Notes: generated by a model not told the origin, from the letters alone. Shown: positions 34,019 through 43,719, counted from the first letter of the stretch. The stretch: DNA of 58,286 nucleotides from Fictibacillus aquaticus (GCF_002245695.1 NZ_NOII01000013.1:1-58286), one strand, 5' to 3'. Program-made: numbers and translations.

Positions 34019-34942
34019 TTATGACCGATCCACACTCTGAGCATGGTTATTTTCTACAAAGTCTGCGGCTTTTGCGTTGAGTTCCACTTGTTCTGGATTT
34101 TTACAGCCGGGGATGACTGAGGTAACGGCAGGATGCTTCAGACACCATGCTAATGCCCAAGTAGACATCGGAACACCTTCAGGAACTTCGGCAGCACGAA
34201 TCTTCTCCACTTCGTTCAATAGTCGTGCCGTTTCTTCTCTGTCATGCTTGGAACGGACATCGTCAGTGCTGAAGACGGCTCCTGGCTTATACTTCCCGCT
34301 TAAATAACCGCTAGCGAGCGGAACACGTGCAAGAACGCCCAGGTCTTGTTTTACGCTTGATGGAAAAATCATTTCTTCCGGTTTTCGGTCCAAACGATTG
34401 TACACGACCTGAATGGCACCGACATTTACCTCTGTCGCCTTGTCTGTTTGATAGCTCTCATCATTTGTCTTAAGTGAAACACCTAAGTGCCGTATTTTGC
34501 CGGCTTGTACCTGCTTATCAAGCATCGTCCATAGCTCGTCATTATTAAATTCCTCGTCCGAGCAAGAATGCGCTTGGTATAAATCGATGTACTCCGTTTT
34601 CAGTGATTTAAGAGAAGAATCCAGCTGCTTCAAGACATCCTCGGCACTCCATTGCCTAGTCCGCTCAAAATTACCATGGAAGTGGTGGCCAAATTTTGTG
34701 GCAACAATCCAATCCTCCCTGTTGCTTCCGCTAAGATAACCACCAATCAGGCTCTCTGACAGATGATCACCATAGCATTCAGCGGTATCAATAAAATTAA
34801 TGCCCATTTCCTTCGCCTTATCCAAAATAGAGTCCACTTCCAGCTGGGTAAAATCCTTTCCCCATTCTCCACCGTACTGCCATGTTCCAATCCCAACAAC
34901 GGAAATATCTAGATTGGTTTTCCCTAGCCGTCTGTACTTCAT
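34019..34942 (-). CDS. Aldo/keto reductase
   Basis: A 307-residue NADPH-dependent oxidoreductase of the TIM-barrel AKR superfamily. The catalytic tetrad is visible: Asp in FIDTAECYG (with Tyr), Lys in VATKFGHHF and His in YQAHSCS. The C-terminal cofactor part has SVIPGCKNPEQV. The YGDHLSESLIGGYL segment is typical of the YhdN-like bacterial subgroup, acting on various aldehydes. ATG preceded by GAGGTGATT. Stands alone with its own terminator. Confidence 0.92.
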   Translation of the reverse strand: MKYRRLGKTNLDISVVGIGTWQYGGEWGKDFTQLEVDSILDKAKEMGINFIDTAECYGDHLSESLIGGYLSGSNREDWIVATKFGHHFHGNFERTRQWSAEDVLKQLDSSLKSLKTEYIDLYQAHSCSDEEFNNDELWTMLDKQVQAGKIRHLGVSLKTNDESYQTDKATEVNVGAIQVVYNRLDRKPEEMIFPSSVKQDLGVLARVPLASGYLSGKYKPGAVFSTDDVRSKHDREETARLLNEVEKIRAAEVPEGVPMSTWALAWCLKHPAVTSVIPGCKNPEQVELNAKAADFVENNHAQSVDRS

Positions 34943-35239
34943 CCAATCACCTCGAAAAAAGTATTTGGGATAAGGGTAACATGTTGGTGGTTTTTTGGGA
35001 AATGTTTGGGTTGTGGGACAATACGGTGCTTAAGCTCAGGCTAATTGACATTGACGAATGCTTACAAATTGTTACCGTTCCCTTGCTCCCTAAAATGAAT
35101 GGGTTTTAAAAAAAAAGTGCCCCTGGGACATTTAAAGTACACGGGACACTCTTTTTGTTATCTTTCAGTCCGTAGAGGAGCGCGAGAACCGTCCCCGTGT
35201 TTCTTTTTGCGGGATAAGAGATTTATACAACCAACTAAT
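34943..35239. other. Intergenic region with repeat fragments
   Basis: About 300 bp. It contains a hairpin (35105-35155) with GTGCCCCTG/CACGGGACAC-like arms and T/A flanks that may be a terminator or another repeat family, and an ACCGTCCCC-type end at 35178-35203. No gene is seen. Confidence 0.45.
35178..35203. repeat. ACCGTCCCC-type repeat end (single)
   Basis: GCGCGAGAACCGTCCCCGTG followed by TTTC; same family and orientation as the end at 31804. Confidence 0.55.
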
Positions 35240-35803
35240 TTAACAAAAATGTTTCTTTATATATTCTTTTCTCTTTTGAGTTTGCTGCTCTATAAATTCG
35301 TATAATTCATCGTAGTTTCCTTGTTCTAATTTCTGTTTAAATCTCGTCACATTGCTTTCAAAACCTTTAAAGTAATTGCTGTTATAGTTAGTATTATTAA
35401 ATATTCTTAAATACTCTTGATAATCTAATAATCTAATTTTATCTTGAATTTGAAGAAGTATATTTTCCCAATTACGAGTTCGTTTTAAATGTAATGGTTT
35501 TGTTACCACTAATTTTATATTTTCTTCTTTTTCTATTTGTTCAATATAACCTTCAACCTCTAACTTATAAGAAAAGAGCTCATGCCTTGATTTTTCATTC
35601 ATATTAGGCAAAATCTCCAAATTATAAACACGATATCTAGCTTTCCTAAAGTGAACATCACCTTCTCGATTAAATACGTTTTTCACAAATTTACCTGCGG
35701 AATGAAAAGCACTAGCTCCCGCTACAATATCCTTTCCATTATCTTTCATGAATTTTAAAGCTTTAGGACCGTTATCTTTAATATTTTTAAAAATTTTATT
35801 CAT
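35240..35803 (-). CDS. Hypothetical protein of the AT-rich island
   Basis: A 187-residue basic protein. Residues 1-40 hold MNKIFKNIKDNGPKALKFM and a short small-residue segment (DIVAGASAFHSAGKF), not a clear signal peptide. The rest is charged and helical with many Lys, Glu, Asn and Tyr. No domain is recognised. Codon use is markedly more AT-rich than in the flanking conserved genes, which suggests horizontal origin. It lies between repeat elements, and its stop is followed by repeat-derived sequence. Confidence 0.55.
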   Translation of the reverse strand: MNKIFKNIKDNGPKALKFMKDNGKDIVAGASAFHSAGKFVKNVFNREGDVHFRKARYRVYNLEILPNMNEKSRHELFSYKLEVEGYIEQIEKEENIKLVVTKPLHLKRTRNWENILLQIQDKIRLLDYQEYLRIFNNTNYNSNYFKGFESNVTRFKQKLEQGNYDELYEFIEQQTQKRKEYIKKHFC

Positions 35804-35857
35804 AGTAATAGATCACATCCTATTTTTGATAACCTTATTTTAACATTTTACCAATAA

Positions 35858-35987
35858 GCATGGGGACGGTCCCATGTTTCTTTTGGCATGCTCACTGCAG
35901 GTGTAAATGATTTAGACTTTAGGTTACACAGTTAACCGACGGGCTGCTTAAACAGGAAATGAAGCGCTAGAACCGTCCCCGTGCTTC
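35858..35987. repeat. MITE-like element I with GGGGACGG ends
   Basis: 130 bp bounded by GCATGGGGACGGTCCCATGT on the left and its inverted relative GCTAGAACCGTCCCCGTGCTTC on the right. The core GATTTAGACTTTAGGTTACA...GTTAAC is shared with element II (38561-38659). It has no coding capacity. It carries about 27 extra bases next to the right end. Confidence 0.65.
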
Positions 35988-36081
35988 CGTGCTTCTGGGC
36001 GGTTCAATAAATGGAAAAATGTGCTACTATGTAATATGTACTTACTCTGGGGACAAGCGTAAAGGAAAGGAATTGTAGAAA

Positions 36082-36477
36082 GTGAATAAAATTAAAAACC
36101 TCATTCTTCTGGTGAGTCTAGCATGTATTTTGGTAAGCTGTGGATCACCACAAACAGAAAAACCACAAGCTGCTAAAGCGCCTGAAGTTAAGGCTGCAAA
36201 GATTGAAGACGCCGTTTCAGTAATTAAGAAAGAAACGCCAACCGATTATAAATTGATTGAACATAAACCCTATCACTTCACTGGACAGAAAACTCCAGAA
36301 GTCTATGCACTTTATCGGCCTGATAGTGTCACTGAAGGCGATTTTACAATTAACATTATCCGGGTTTATCAATTCAATAAAGACAAAAATGCTTGGGAGG
36401 GTGTGTTTAACCAATCCATAACCGATAAGATGCAGTTAACGAGAAGCATGGGGACGGTTCTCATGCTCCTTAACTAA
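36082..36477 (+). CDS. Small lipoprotein with repeat-derived C terminus
   Basis: A 131-residue lipoprotein: GTG start (weak AAGGAA site), hydrophobic segment, lipobox LVSC followed by GSPQTEKPQ. The mature part contains YKLIEHKPYHFTGQKTPEVY and a beta-rich region. The last residues (TRSMGTVLMLLN) are encoded by an inserted ACCGTCCCC-type repeat starting near 36433-36446, so the original C terminus has probably been replaced and the gene is likely truncated. Function unknown. Confidence 0.6.
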   Translation: MNKIKNLILLVSLACILVSCGSPQTEKPQAAKAPEVKAAKIEDAVSVIKKETPTDYKLIEHKPYHFTGQKTPEVYALYRPDSVTEGDFTINIIRVYQFNKDKNAWEGVFNQSITDKMQLTRSMGTVLMLLN

Positions 36478-36658
36478 TGCTCAGTAAAAGTCCAAACGAT
36501 TAATTCGATTAAACAGTTTAAATTATGAGTGCACATTTTGTTGCAAATAATTACCCAGTTAACTCGAAAACACTTATTCTACTTCCATATTAAGACAAAC
36601 GAAGGGAAAATGCTAAAAAAAGTTTTCATGAACAGAAAATGTACCGTCCCCGTGCTTC
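36446..36658. repeat. Repeat element III with GGGGACGG ends
   Basis: The left end GCATGGGGACGGTTCTCATG lies inside the lipoprotein gene, and the right end ACCGTCCCCGTGCTTC lies at 36643-36658. After the left end it shares ATGCTCAGT with element II. The middle does not clearly match the other copies, so it may be two separate ends rather than one element. Confidence 0.5.
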
Positions 36659-36743
36659 AAAAATTAAAGTTACTTTAAAATACTTCTTTTATAAATTATA
36701 CTACTGTTTGTACACTAATTTACTTTTTTTGGAGGGTCATGAT

Positions 36744-38393
36744 TTGATAATTAATTTTTCCATAAAACATGGTGAAACTACTGATCAAAAAATATTACCT
36801 GTAGAGGGTGACAAGATAACTATTTTTGTAGGACCCAATAACTCCGGTAAAAGTCTTGTTTTAAGAGAAGTTGAAGAATATTTCACGAATGCCAACCAAG
36901 ATTTTAAATTGCTTGAAGGTATTATGCTTAAAACACCTAGTCTAGAAGAGTTAAGTGATTATTATAATAACTATAAAATTAATGATCCCCATTTAATAAC
37001 AGATTCAAATTATGTATATCTTAAGAAAAGAACTGTCAACGGAAAAATTGAACCCGTTCATATACATAAAGCGACAATGGACCAAGGGTTACAAGGAGAT
37101 CAAAACTATTTTCAATATTTTCTTCAAAATTATTATGGAATGTTTTTATTAAGATTGGATGGAAGTACAAGGTTTCACCTAACCTCCCCTCAGGAAGGCG
37201 GTGATTTAAGTGCTTCTCCCACTAATATACTAATGGATTTATTTATTAATGATGAATCAAGATTAAGGATTAGAGAAATTATAGCAGATGCTTTTGGTAA
37301 ATATTTCGTTATTGATCCAACAAGTATGTTGACTTTACGAATAAAACTATCGGATGTTCCGCCAGTTGATAAAAGTGAAGAACAAGCACTAGACTTTAGA
37401 GCAAGAAAATTCCACAGTGAAGCAACTGATATCAAAGATTTAAGTGATGGTATAAAAGCCTTTACAGGAATTATTACATCCGTATTTAGTGGAGATTCTA
37501 AAATTCTCCTTATAGATGAACCAGAAGCTTTCCTTCATCCACCTCTAGCCAGAAAATTAGGTTTAAGATTAGCCCAACTCGCTCCTGAAAGGAACGCTAC
37601 ACTTATTGCAGCTACCCATAGTTCGGATTTTATTATGGGATGTATTCAATCAGGAAAAGAAATAAATATTATTAGGTTAACGTATCAAGATGGTGCATCA
37701 TCTGCAAAACTATTGTCCTCCTCTGATTTAACCAATTTAATGAAAGACCCCTTATTAAGATCATCGGGAGTTCTAAGTTCTCTTTTTCATGACACGGTTA
37801 TAATTACAGAATCAGATGCGGACCGAGCATTCTATCAAGAAATTAATGAGAGATTAATTTCTTCAGGGCAAAAAGGTATTAACAGTTGCTTATTCTTAAA
37901 TGCACAAAATAAGCAAACTATACATCGTATTTTAGGTCCACTGCGCAATCTAGGAATAAAAGCTGCTGCAATAGTAGACATAGATGTTGTAAAAGAAGGG
38001 GGACAAGTTTGGGCAAATTTGCTCAGATCTGCAAACATTCCTTCTACCCTTATTGAACCTTTAAATAACCTTCGTCATAACGTAAAACAATACTTTGAAA
38101 ATACTGGAAGTAACATGAAGAGAGATGGCGGTATTCAACTGTTAGAAGATGATGAAAAAGCGGCTTGCCAAAATTTATTTGAACAATTAAAAAATTACGG
38201 TATATTTATTGTACCCAATGGCGAACTTGAATCTTGGATGAAAAATTTTGGCATTCCAGGTCATGGACCTGCCTGGTTAATGTCTATGTTCGAAAGAATG
38301 GGTAGTGACCCCGAGGATACAGATTACATAAGACCTTTTGATGGAGACGTGTGGGCATTTATTGAAAAAATAGCAAATTGGTCGGAACTATAA
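36744..38393 (+). CDS. OLD-like ATPase with TOPRIM nuclease domain
   Basis: A 549-residue protein. The N-terminal ABC-type ATPase has Walker A GPNNSGKS (residues 30-37), a signature-like LSDGIKAF (233-240), Walker B ILLIDEPEA (254-262) and the H-loop THSSDF (291-296). A C-terminal TOPRIM-like domain follows, with VIITESDAD (acidic residue about 356) and IVDIDVV (412-414). This is the OLD-family layout, many members of which are anti-phage nucleases. The TTG at 36744 is used because GGAGGG lies 8 bases upstream; the longer frame begins in repeat DNA. No UvrD-like helicase is adjacent, so it is not a standard Gabija pair. AT-rich codon use suggests transfer. Confidence 0.82.
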   Translation: MIINFSIKHGETTDQKILPVEGDKITIFVGPNNSGKSLVLREVEEYFTNANQDFKLLEGIMLKTPSLEELSDYYNNYKINDPHLITDSNYVYLKKRTVNGKIEPVHIHKATMDQGLQGDQNYFQYFLQNYYGMFLLRLDGSTRFHLTSPQEGGDLSASPTNILMDLFINDESRLRIREIIADAFGKYFVIDPTSMLTLRIKLSDVPPVDKSEEQALDFRARKFHSEATDIKDLSDGIKAFTGIITSVFSGDSKILLIDEPEAFLHPPLARKLGLRLAQLAPERNATLIAATHSSDFIMGCIQSGKEINIIRLTYQDGASSAKLLSSSDLTNLMKDPLLRSSGVLSSLFHDTVIITESDADRAFYQEINERLISSGQKGINSCLFLNAQNKQTIHRILGPLRNLGIKAAAIVDIDVVKEGGQVWANLLRSANIPSTLIEPLNNLRHNVKQYFENTGSNMKRDGGIQLLEDDEKAACQNLFEQLKNYGIFIVPNGELESWMKNFGIPGHGPAWLMSMFERMGSDPEDTDYIRPFDGDVWAFIEKIANWSEL

Positions 38394-38560
38394 GTAAAAA
38401 AAATATTTTTTAAAAGTAAGAGCTCATTATTGATAAAATACGAAGGCTCAACCAACTGATGAATAATACGTTTGGGGACTCGTCACTTTCATCCAGCCCT
38501 CTGCCTAACTATTGAAAAGCCTTTAGGAAGTAAATATTATATTGTTGGGAGCATGGGGGG

Positions 38561-38659
38561 GAGCATGGGGACGGTTCTCATGCTTCTTTTTTATGCTCAG
38601 TGCAGGGCAAGTGATTTAGACTTTAGGTTACACAGTTAACGCGAGAACCGTCCCCTTTC
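38561..38659. repeat. MITE-like element II with GGGGACGG ends
   Basis: 99 bp bounded by GAGCATGGGGACGGTTCTCA on the left and GCGAGAACCGTCCCCTTTC on the right. Its core GATTTAGACTTTAGGTTACA plus CAGTTAAC matches element I. The left end is preceded by a partly duplicated GAGCATGGGG. Confidence 0.65.
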
Positions 38660-38670
38660 TCCAAAAAAAT

Positions 38671-38697
38671 CAACCTAGCTCAATTTTAGCTAGGTTG
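38671..38697 (-). terminator. Probable terminator of the rnl operon
   Basis: AACCTAGCT (38671-38679) pairs with AGCTAGGTT (38689-38697) around a 9-nt loop; on the minus strand it is followed by GATTTTTTTGG. It lies 13 bases beyond the rnlB stop. Confidence 0.75.
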
Positions 38698-38709
38698 AAA
38701 TTATTTCTT

Positions 38710-39090
38710 TTATATAACTACACCATGTAGCAATAATTTAATCTGATTAGAATTCAAAACTGTATTGAAGATCCCTTCATTTAATTGTTTGAAAACTTCC
38801 ATAGATTTTTTTCGAATGTCACTTTCAATAGGGAACTGAACAAATTCACATGAATTCAAGTCAAATCTTTCCCCATTAAATTCTAGTGTGAGATATCTTT
38901 CGGAATTATTGCCTACATAAGACAACAAATCAAAAAGTATCTTTCCACTCATTGAATAATGTTTCAAATCACTCTCTAACCGCGAAATTTGTTCCATATT
39001 TTCTAAAGGATCTAAATAGGAAATAGCAACAACCATGCCTGCATAGTGATTCACTTTTCCATTTAACTGTAATAAAGTATATCTTTGCAT
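38710..39090 (-). CDS. rnlB: RnlB-type antitoxin
   Basis: A 126-residue protein following the RnlA gene by 62 bp. It resembles E. coli RnlB in size and in the segment SGKILFDLLSYVG...RYLTLEFNGERFDL (E. coli has a GEILFDLL and VTLE equivalent). RnlB binds RnlA and blocks its RNase activity. Similarity is modest, but the position after rnlA matches the E. coli rnlAB order. ATG with AGGAGGGG upstream. Last gene of the operon. Confidence 0.75.
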   Translation of the reverse strand: MQRYTLLQLNGKVNHYAGMVVAISYLDPLENMEQISRLESDLKHYSMSGKILFDLLSYVGNNSERYLTLEFNGERFDLNSCEFVQFPIESDIRKKSMEVFKQLNEGIFNTVLNSNQIKLLLHGVVI

Positions 39091-39152
39091 GGCTATTTCC
39101 CCTCCTTAGATAAACTGAAATTTAAAATAACACAATAGGAATACAAAATCAA

Positions 39153-40256
39153 TTATTTGTAATAATCGTTCATAATACTAAAAACATCCTGAATATAACC
39201 TTGGGCCTCATCTAAACGTTCAATCATTCGAGTTCTATCGACTTTTAGTGGACCATCTAAACAATCCCAATGGAATAAGGGATTTCTATTATATTTATAA
39301 AAATTATATGCGTCTTCTACACTTTTCTTTTGTTGAGATGTGAACTTCACATCATATGTGGGTTGCAATGTATACCTACTTAAATGGCCAGGAATTAGTT
39401 TAGTGAACATACTAAAATTCCCAGATTCAAGAGGGATTGTTTTTTCATGCATTACATACTTTAAATGACCTTCAATTAATCTAAATGAAGGATATGCTAA
39501 GAAAGCATAGTCAAACATGTCATCATTTACTTTTAAATTCATTAAGGCTTGATAACTCAATCGCTTCAATTTTTCACTTATTTTTTCAATGGCATCAGGT
39601 AAATAAATATCAAGCTCATTTACAATCGTTTCTTTAGTTATATTATGAGCTATACTTAGTTGTTGGTTCATTATTTTTGGAATCTCTTCGACATCCATTA
39701 AATTAAGTAAATAAGTATATGTCTCAGTAAATAACTTTAAAGGTTTCCCTTGTACCATAGCTTTTTTAGTTTTTAAGAAGTAACTTATTGTAACAGTTTC
39801 ATTATTTACTGATGATTTAAGAACCCATTGGTTTCCACCCGGAACTACTCGATTAGAATTTTCCGATACACCGTCAAGTTCTTTTACTAAATTTAATACA
39901 GTAGTGAAATCTTCATATTCTACATTTTTAAATACAAAAAATGGTTTATCAAATCCGCTAATTTCTTTTTCTTGGCAGATAGAGGAATTTTTAATAAACT
40001 CAGCCATTTCTTCTTTAATTTCATTTACTCCACCAGGAGTCAAATCTATTGTAGTAGTTCCATCCATGTTGTAATGAAAATCCACTTTATTTGCATCAAA
40101 ACCATATGTAAATTCAATTCTGTGTCTATTTCCATTTACATTGTTTAATTCACTGCATGTAAACTCTTCTTCTTTTGATGATAAAAATGCTATAACAGTA
40201 GTTTCAATTTGGTCTCTATATAAATGTAATTGACCGTATTTAGTTTTAGTCCTCAT
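39153..40256 (-). CDS. rnlA: RnlA-type HEPN ribonuclease toxin
   Basis: A 367-residue toxin similar to E. coli RnlA (RNase LS, 357 residues), which degrades mRNA when phage infection removes the antitoxin. N-terminal VDFHYNMDGTTTIDL (residues 58-72) matches the first RnlA domain, QGKPLKLFTETYTYLLNL (169-186) the second, and the C-terminal HEPN domain keeps the expected catalytic residues: R259 and E262 in FRLIEG, and R324 and H329 in the R-x4-H motif RNPLFH. It starts 4 bp after the RNase HI-domain gene and precedes rnlB, so the three are one transcript. AT-rich codon use. Confidence 0.85.
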   Translation of the reverse strand: MRTKTKYGQLHLYRDQIETTVIAFLSSKEEEFTCSELNNVNGNRHRIEFTYGFDANKVDFHYNMDGTTTIDLTPGGVNEIKEEMAEFIKNSSICQEKEISGFDKPFFVFKNVEYEDFTTVLNLVKELDGVSENSNRVVPGGNQWVLKSSVNNETVTISYFLKTKKAMVQGKPLKLFTETYTYLLNLMDVEEIPKIMNQQLSIAHNITKETIVNELDIYLPDAIEKISEKLKRLSYQALMNLKVNDDMFDYAFLAYPSFRLIEGHLKYVMHEKTIPLESGNFSMFTKLIPGHLSRYTLQPTYDVKFTSQQKKSVEDAYNFYKYNRNPLFHWDCLDGPLKVDRTRMIERLDEAQGYIQDVFSIMNDYYK

Positions 40257-40260
40257 CTCT

Positions 40261-41163
40261 TTATTCCCCTTTTATTTTTACCACTTTGTCAATCTTGTAT
40301 TCATTGTTTTTATCACTTAATTCTAATTCTAAAAGTGAGTTATTTAAATTTAAAAATGCCTTAATATTTAAGTCTCCTACTTTTCTATTTTCTTCTTTCC
40401 AAAAGTGTTTAGCTATTTTAATAACAGCATTATCATTCCAAACAAAACCATTTAATTCAATTTTAATTTTTTCTTTATTTGTATTACCTACAATTTTATT
40501 AAAATCTTTTAAAGTAATTATTTGCTCTGGTGAATCTGCATTGTAATGACTTGTATCATGTGTTTCGTCAATTTTTTCGACCGCACTTTTTGCCAATTGA
40601 TCAGCTTGTTCATTAAATATATCACCAGAATGAGCTTTTACTTTAAAGAAATTTATATTAATATGTTTTTTAAAATTATTCATTTTTTCTACATATTCTT
40701 TAGTAGTTCTCTTATTCGCTTTCCAATCACCTATATACCACTTTTCAAGTCCTTCATAATCGTAAAAAATGTTAACTTTACGGTAATCATTGTTAACACT
40801 CCATTCAACAGCATGTAGTACCCCAGCTATCTCAGCAGATACATTCCATAAGTCTTCATTTTTATCAATAGGTGATTGTTTTGAAACTTTATGAATTACT
40901 TCATCATCCTTAACAAAAACACAACCGAATCCTGCTTTATCTTTCGCTTTTGAATAGCTTCCATCTACATATATTAGAAGATCACCACTTTTAACCGCTT
41001 CTTTCGAGGAAACGTTACTCTTCAAAAACTTTTCTGCTTCTTCTTTTGTAAGGAAAGATTTATAACTTGCTCCACTAAATCCCTTAACTTGCTTTTCACA
41101 TTCTGACCAAGTACTGAAAACACCAATTTTTCTACCTACTTTAACAGCATAAAATTTACCCAC
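40261..41163 (-). CDS. RNase HI-domain protein with viroplasmin-like N terminus
   Basis: A 300-residue protein in three parts. Residues 3-46 are a viroplasmin/dsRNA-hybrid-binding motif (FYAVKVGRKIGVFSTWSECE). Residues 62-195 are RNase HI with all active-site residues: D67 (YVDGS), E111 (SAEIAG), D135 (FYDYEG), H178 (KAHSGD) and D188 (EQADQLAK). Residues about 215-300 form an additional domain I do not recognise. GTG start with GAGGTG upstream. First gene of the rnl operon, 4 bp before rnlA. E. coli RNase HI binds RnlA and is needed for its control, so this is probably a dedicated partner rather than a housekeeping enzyme. Confidence 0.88.
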   Translation of the reverse strand: MGKFYAVKVGRKIGVFSTWSECEKQVKGFSGASYKSFLTKEEAEKFLKSNVSSKEAVKSGDLLIYVDGSYSKAKDKAGFGCVFVKDDEVIHKVSKQSPIDKNEDLWNVSAEIAGVLHAVEWSVNNDYRKVNIFYDYEGLEKWYIGDWKANKRTTKEYVEKMNNFKKHININFFKVKAHSGDIFNEQADQLAKSAVEKIDETHDTSHYNADSPEQIITLKDFNKIVGNTNKEKIKIELNGFVWNDNAVIKIAKHFWKEENRKVGDLNIKAFLNLNNSLLELELSDKNNEYKIDKVVKIKGE

Positions 41164-41444
41164 TTAATCACACCTCAACTAAACTTTACCTATTTTTAAA
41201 TTTTATGTAAATACCTATTCTTTAATAAGAATACAATCCCTTCAAAAATCATCTCCCATACTTTAATAATTTAATATGGTAAATTTCATGTTAGAACTCT
41301 TAGAACACTATGATTCCTCAATAAGTATGTATATTACAAATGAAAAAAGAGGCTTTCCAAAAGTTTAAATAACTAATAGAAAACCTCTAAATTTAACATG
41401 AATTTTAAAATGTTTCTCGATTGTTACCCTTGCCTATTTATTGT
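41164..41444. other. AT-rich region upstream of the rnl operon
   Basis: Expected to hold the leftward promoter of the rnl operon; a weak TTGTAT/TATTTA pair with 17 bp spacing lies near 41210-41240. It also contains a GAGGCTTTTC-type palindrome at 41346-41387. No gene is seen. Confidence 0.4.
41346..41387. repeat. GAGGCTTTTC-type palindrome, copy 2
   Basis: AAGAGGCTTTCC and AGAAAACCTCT flank AAAAGTTTAAATAACTAAT, closely matching the middle of the unit at 31703-31745. Found at the edge of the accessory island. Confidence 0.5.
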
Positions 41445-41477
41445 GCTTGAAAACACATTAATAAAGTGTTTTGAGCA
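41445..41477 (-). terminator. Possible groEL terminator
   Basis: AAAACAC/GTGTTTT extended by GCTTG-like arms around a 9-nt AT loop, just past the groEL stop. The tail is only moderately T-rich, so this is a weaker case. Confidence 0.45.
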
Positions 41478-41482
41478 AAGAA

Positions 41483-43141
<1,659 letters not shown>

Positions 43142-43192
43142 TTAAAAAGTTATTTTCTATGCAGCTCTTATTCTGCGAGCTATTTTGTTTGA

Positions 43193-43477
43193 TTAGCCTA
43201 CGATTGCAAGAACGTCTGTCTCGCGCAGGATTAAGTATTCTTTGCCTTCGTACTTTACTTCTGTTCCGGCATATTTGGAGTAGATTACAGTATCTCCCTC
43301 AGAAACTTCTAAAGCGATACGCTCACCATTGTCAGCTACACGGCCAGTTCCAACAGCGACAACTTTGCCTTCTTGAGGCTTTTCCTTTGCTGTATCTGGC
43401 AGCACGATTCCGCTTGCCGTTTTCTCCTCGCTTGCAACAAGCTCGATAACAATACGATCACCTAGTGGCTTTAACAA
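43193..43477 (-). CDS. groES: Co-chaperonin GroES (10 kDa)
   Basis: A 94-residue lid of the GroEL chamber. The TTG at 43477 gives (M)[20 protein letters not shown], the expected N terminus, with GGAGG upstream; the longer open frame would run into the CIRCE region. The mobile loop [18 protein letters not shown] and the roof segment GRVADNGER are complete. First gene of the operon. Confidence 0.98.
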   Translation of the reverse strand: MLKPLGDRIVIELVASEEKTASGIVLPDTAKEKPQEGKVVAVGTGRVADNGERIALEVSEGDTVIYSKYAGTEVKYEGKEYLILRETDVLAIVG

Positions 43478-43515
43478 GTGAAACACCCTCCTAATATATT
43501 GAATAGTTTTATTTA

Positions 43516-43542
43516 TTAGCACTCAATTAAACTGAGTGCTAA
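43516..43542. promoter_or_regulatory. CIRCE operator (HrcA site)
   Basis: TTAGCACTC and GAGTGCTAA separated by 9 bases, an exact CIRCE inverted repeat, 39 bp upstream of the groES start. Confidence 0.98.
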
Positions 43543-43553
43543 CTCCATTTTCT

Positions 43554-43582
43554 ATAATAAATAATTCTTTTTCACAATGCAA
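43554..43582 (-). promoter_or_regulatory. groESL promoter
   Basis: On the minus strand, TTGCAT and TATTAT are 17 bp apart, ending 12 bp before CIRCE. The operator therefore covers the transcription start, as in B. subtilis. Confidence 0.8.
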
Positions 43583-43719
43583 GCAGTAACTTTATGCAAA
43601 AAACGACAAAGTGTGTTTCTCGCTTACATGAAAACATGTGTGTTAAAATGAAGGGTATGTAGGAAAGAATGAATGACAGGAAGAGTTTCTGTCTTTTATA
43701 TAAAAAGGAGAATAACATT

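Larger units (their letters stand above)
38394..38709. other. Repeat-rich gap between the OLD-like gene and rnlB
   Basis: Holds a partial GAAAAGCCT-type repeat (38514-38530), element II (38561-38659) and a hairpin AACCTAGCT/AGCTAGGTT (about 38671-38697) that may terminate the rnl operon. No gene is seen. Confidence 0.5.

Noticed and set aside
36639-36743. Upstream start for the OLD-like gene
   Set aside because: The extra 35 codons begin inside a repeat end and include a run unlike the family; the TTG at 36744 has a strong GGAGGG site.
36744-38393. Gabija (GajA/GajB) system
   Set aside because: The OLD-like protein has no neighbouring UvrD-type helicase gene.
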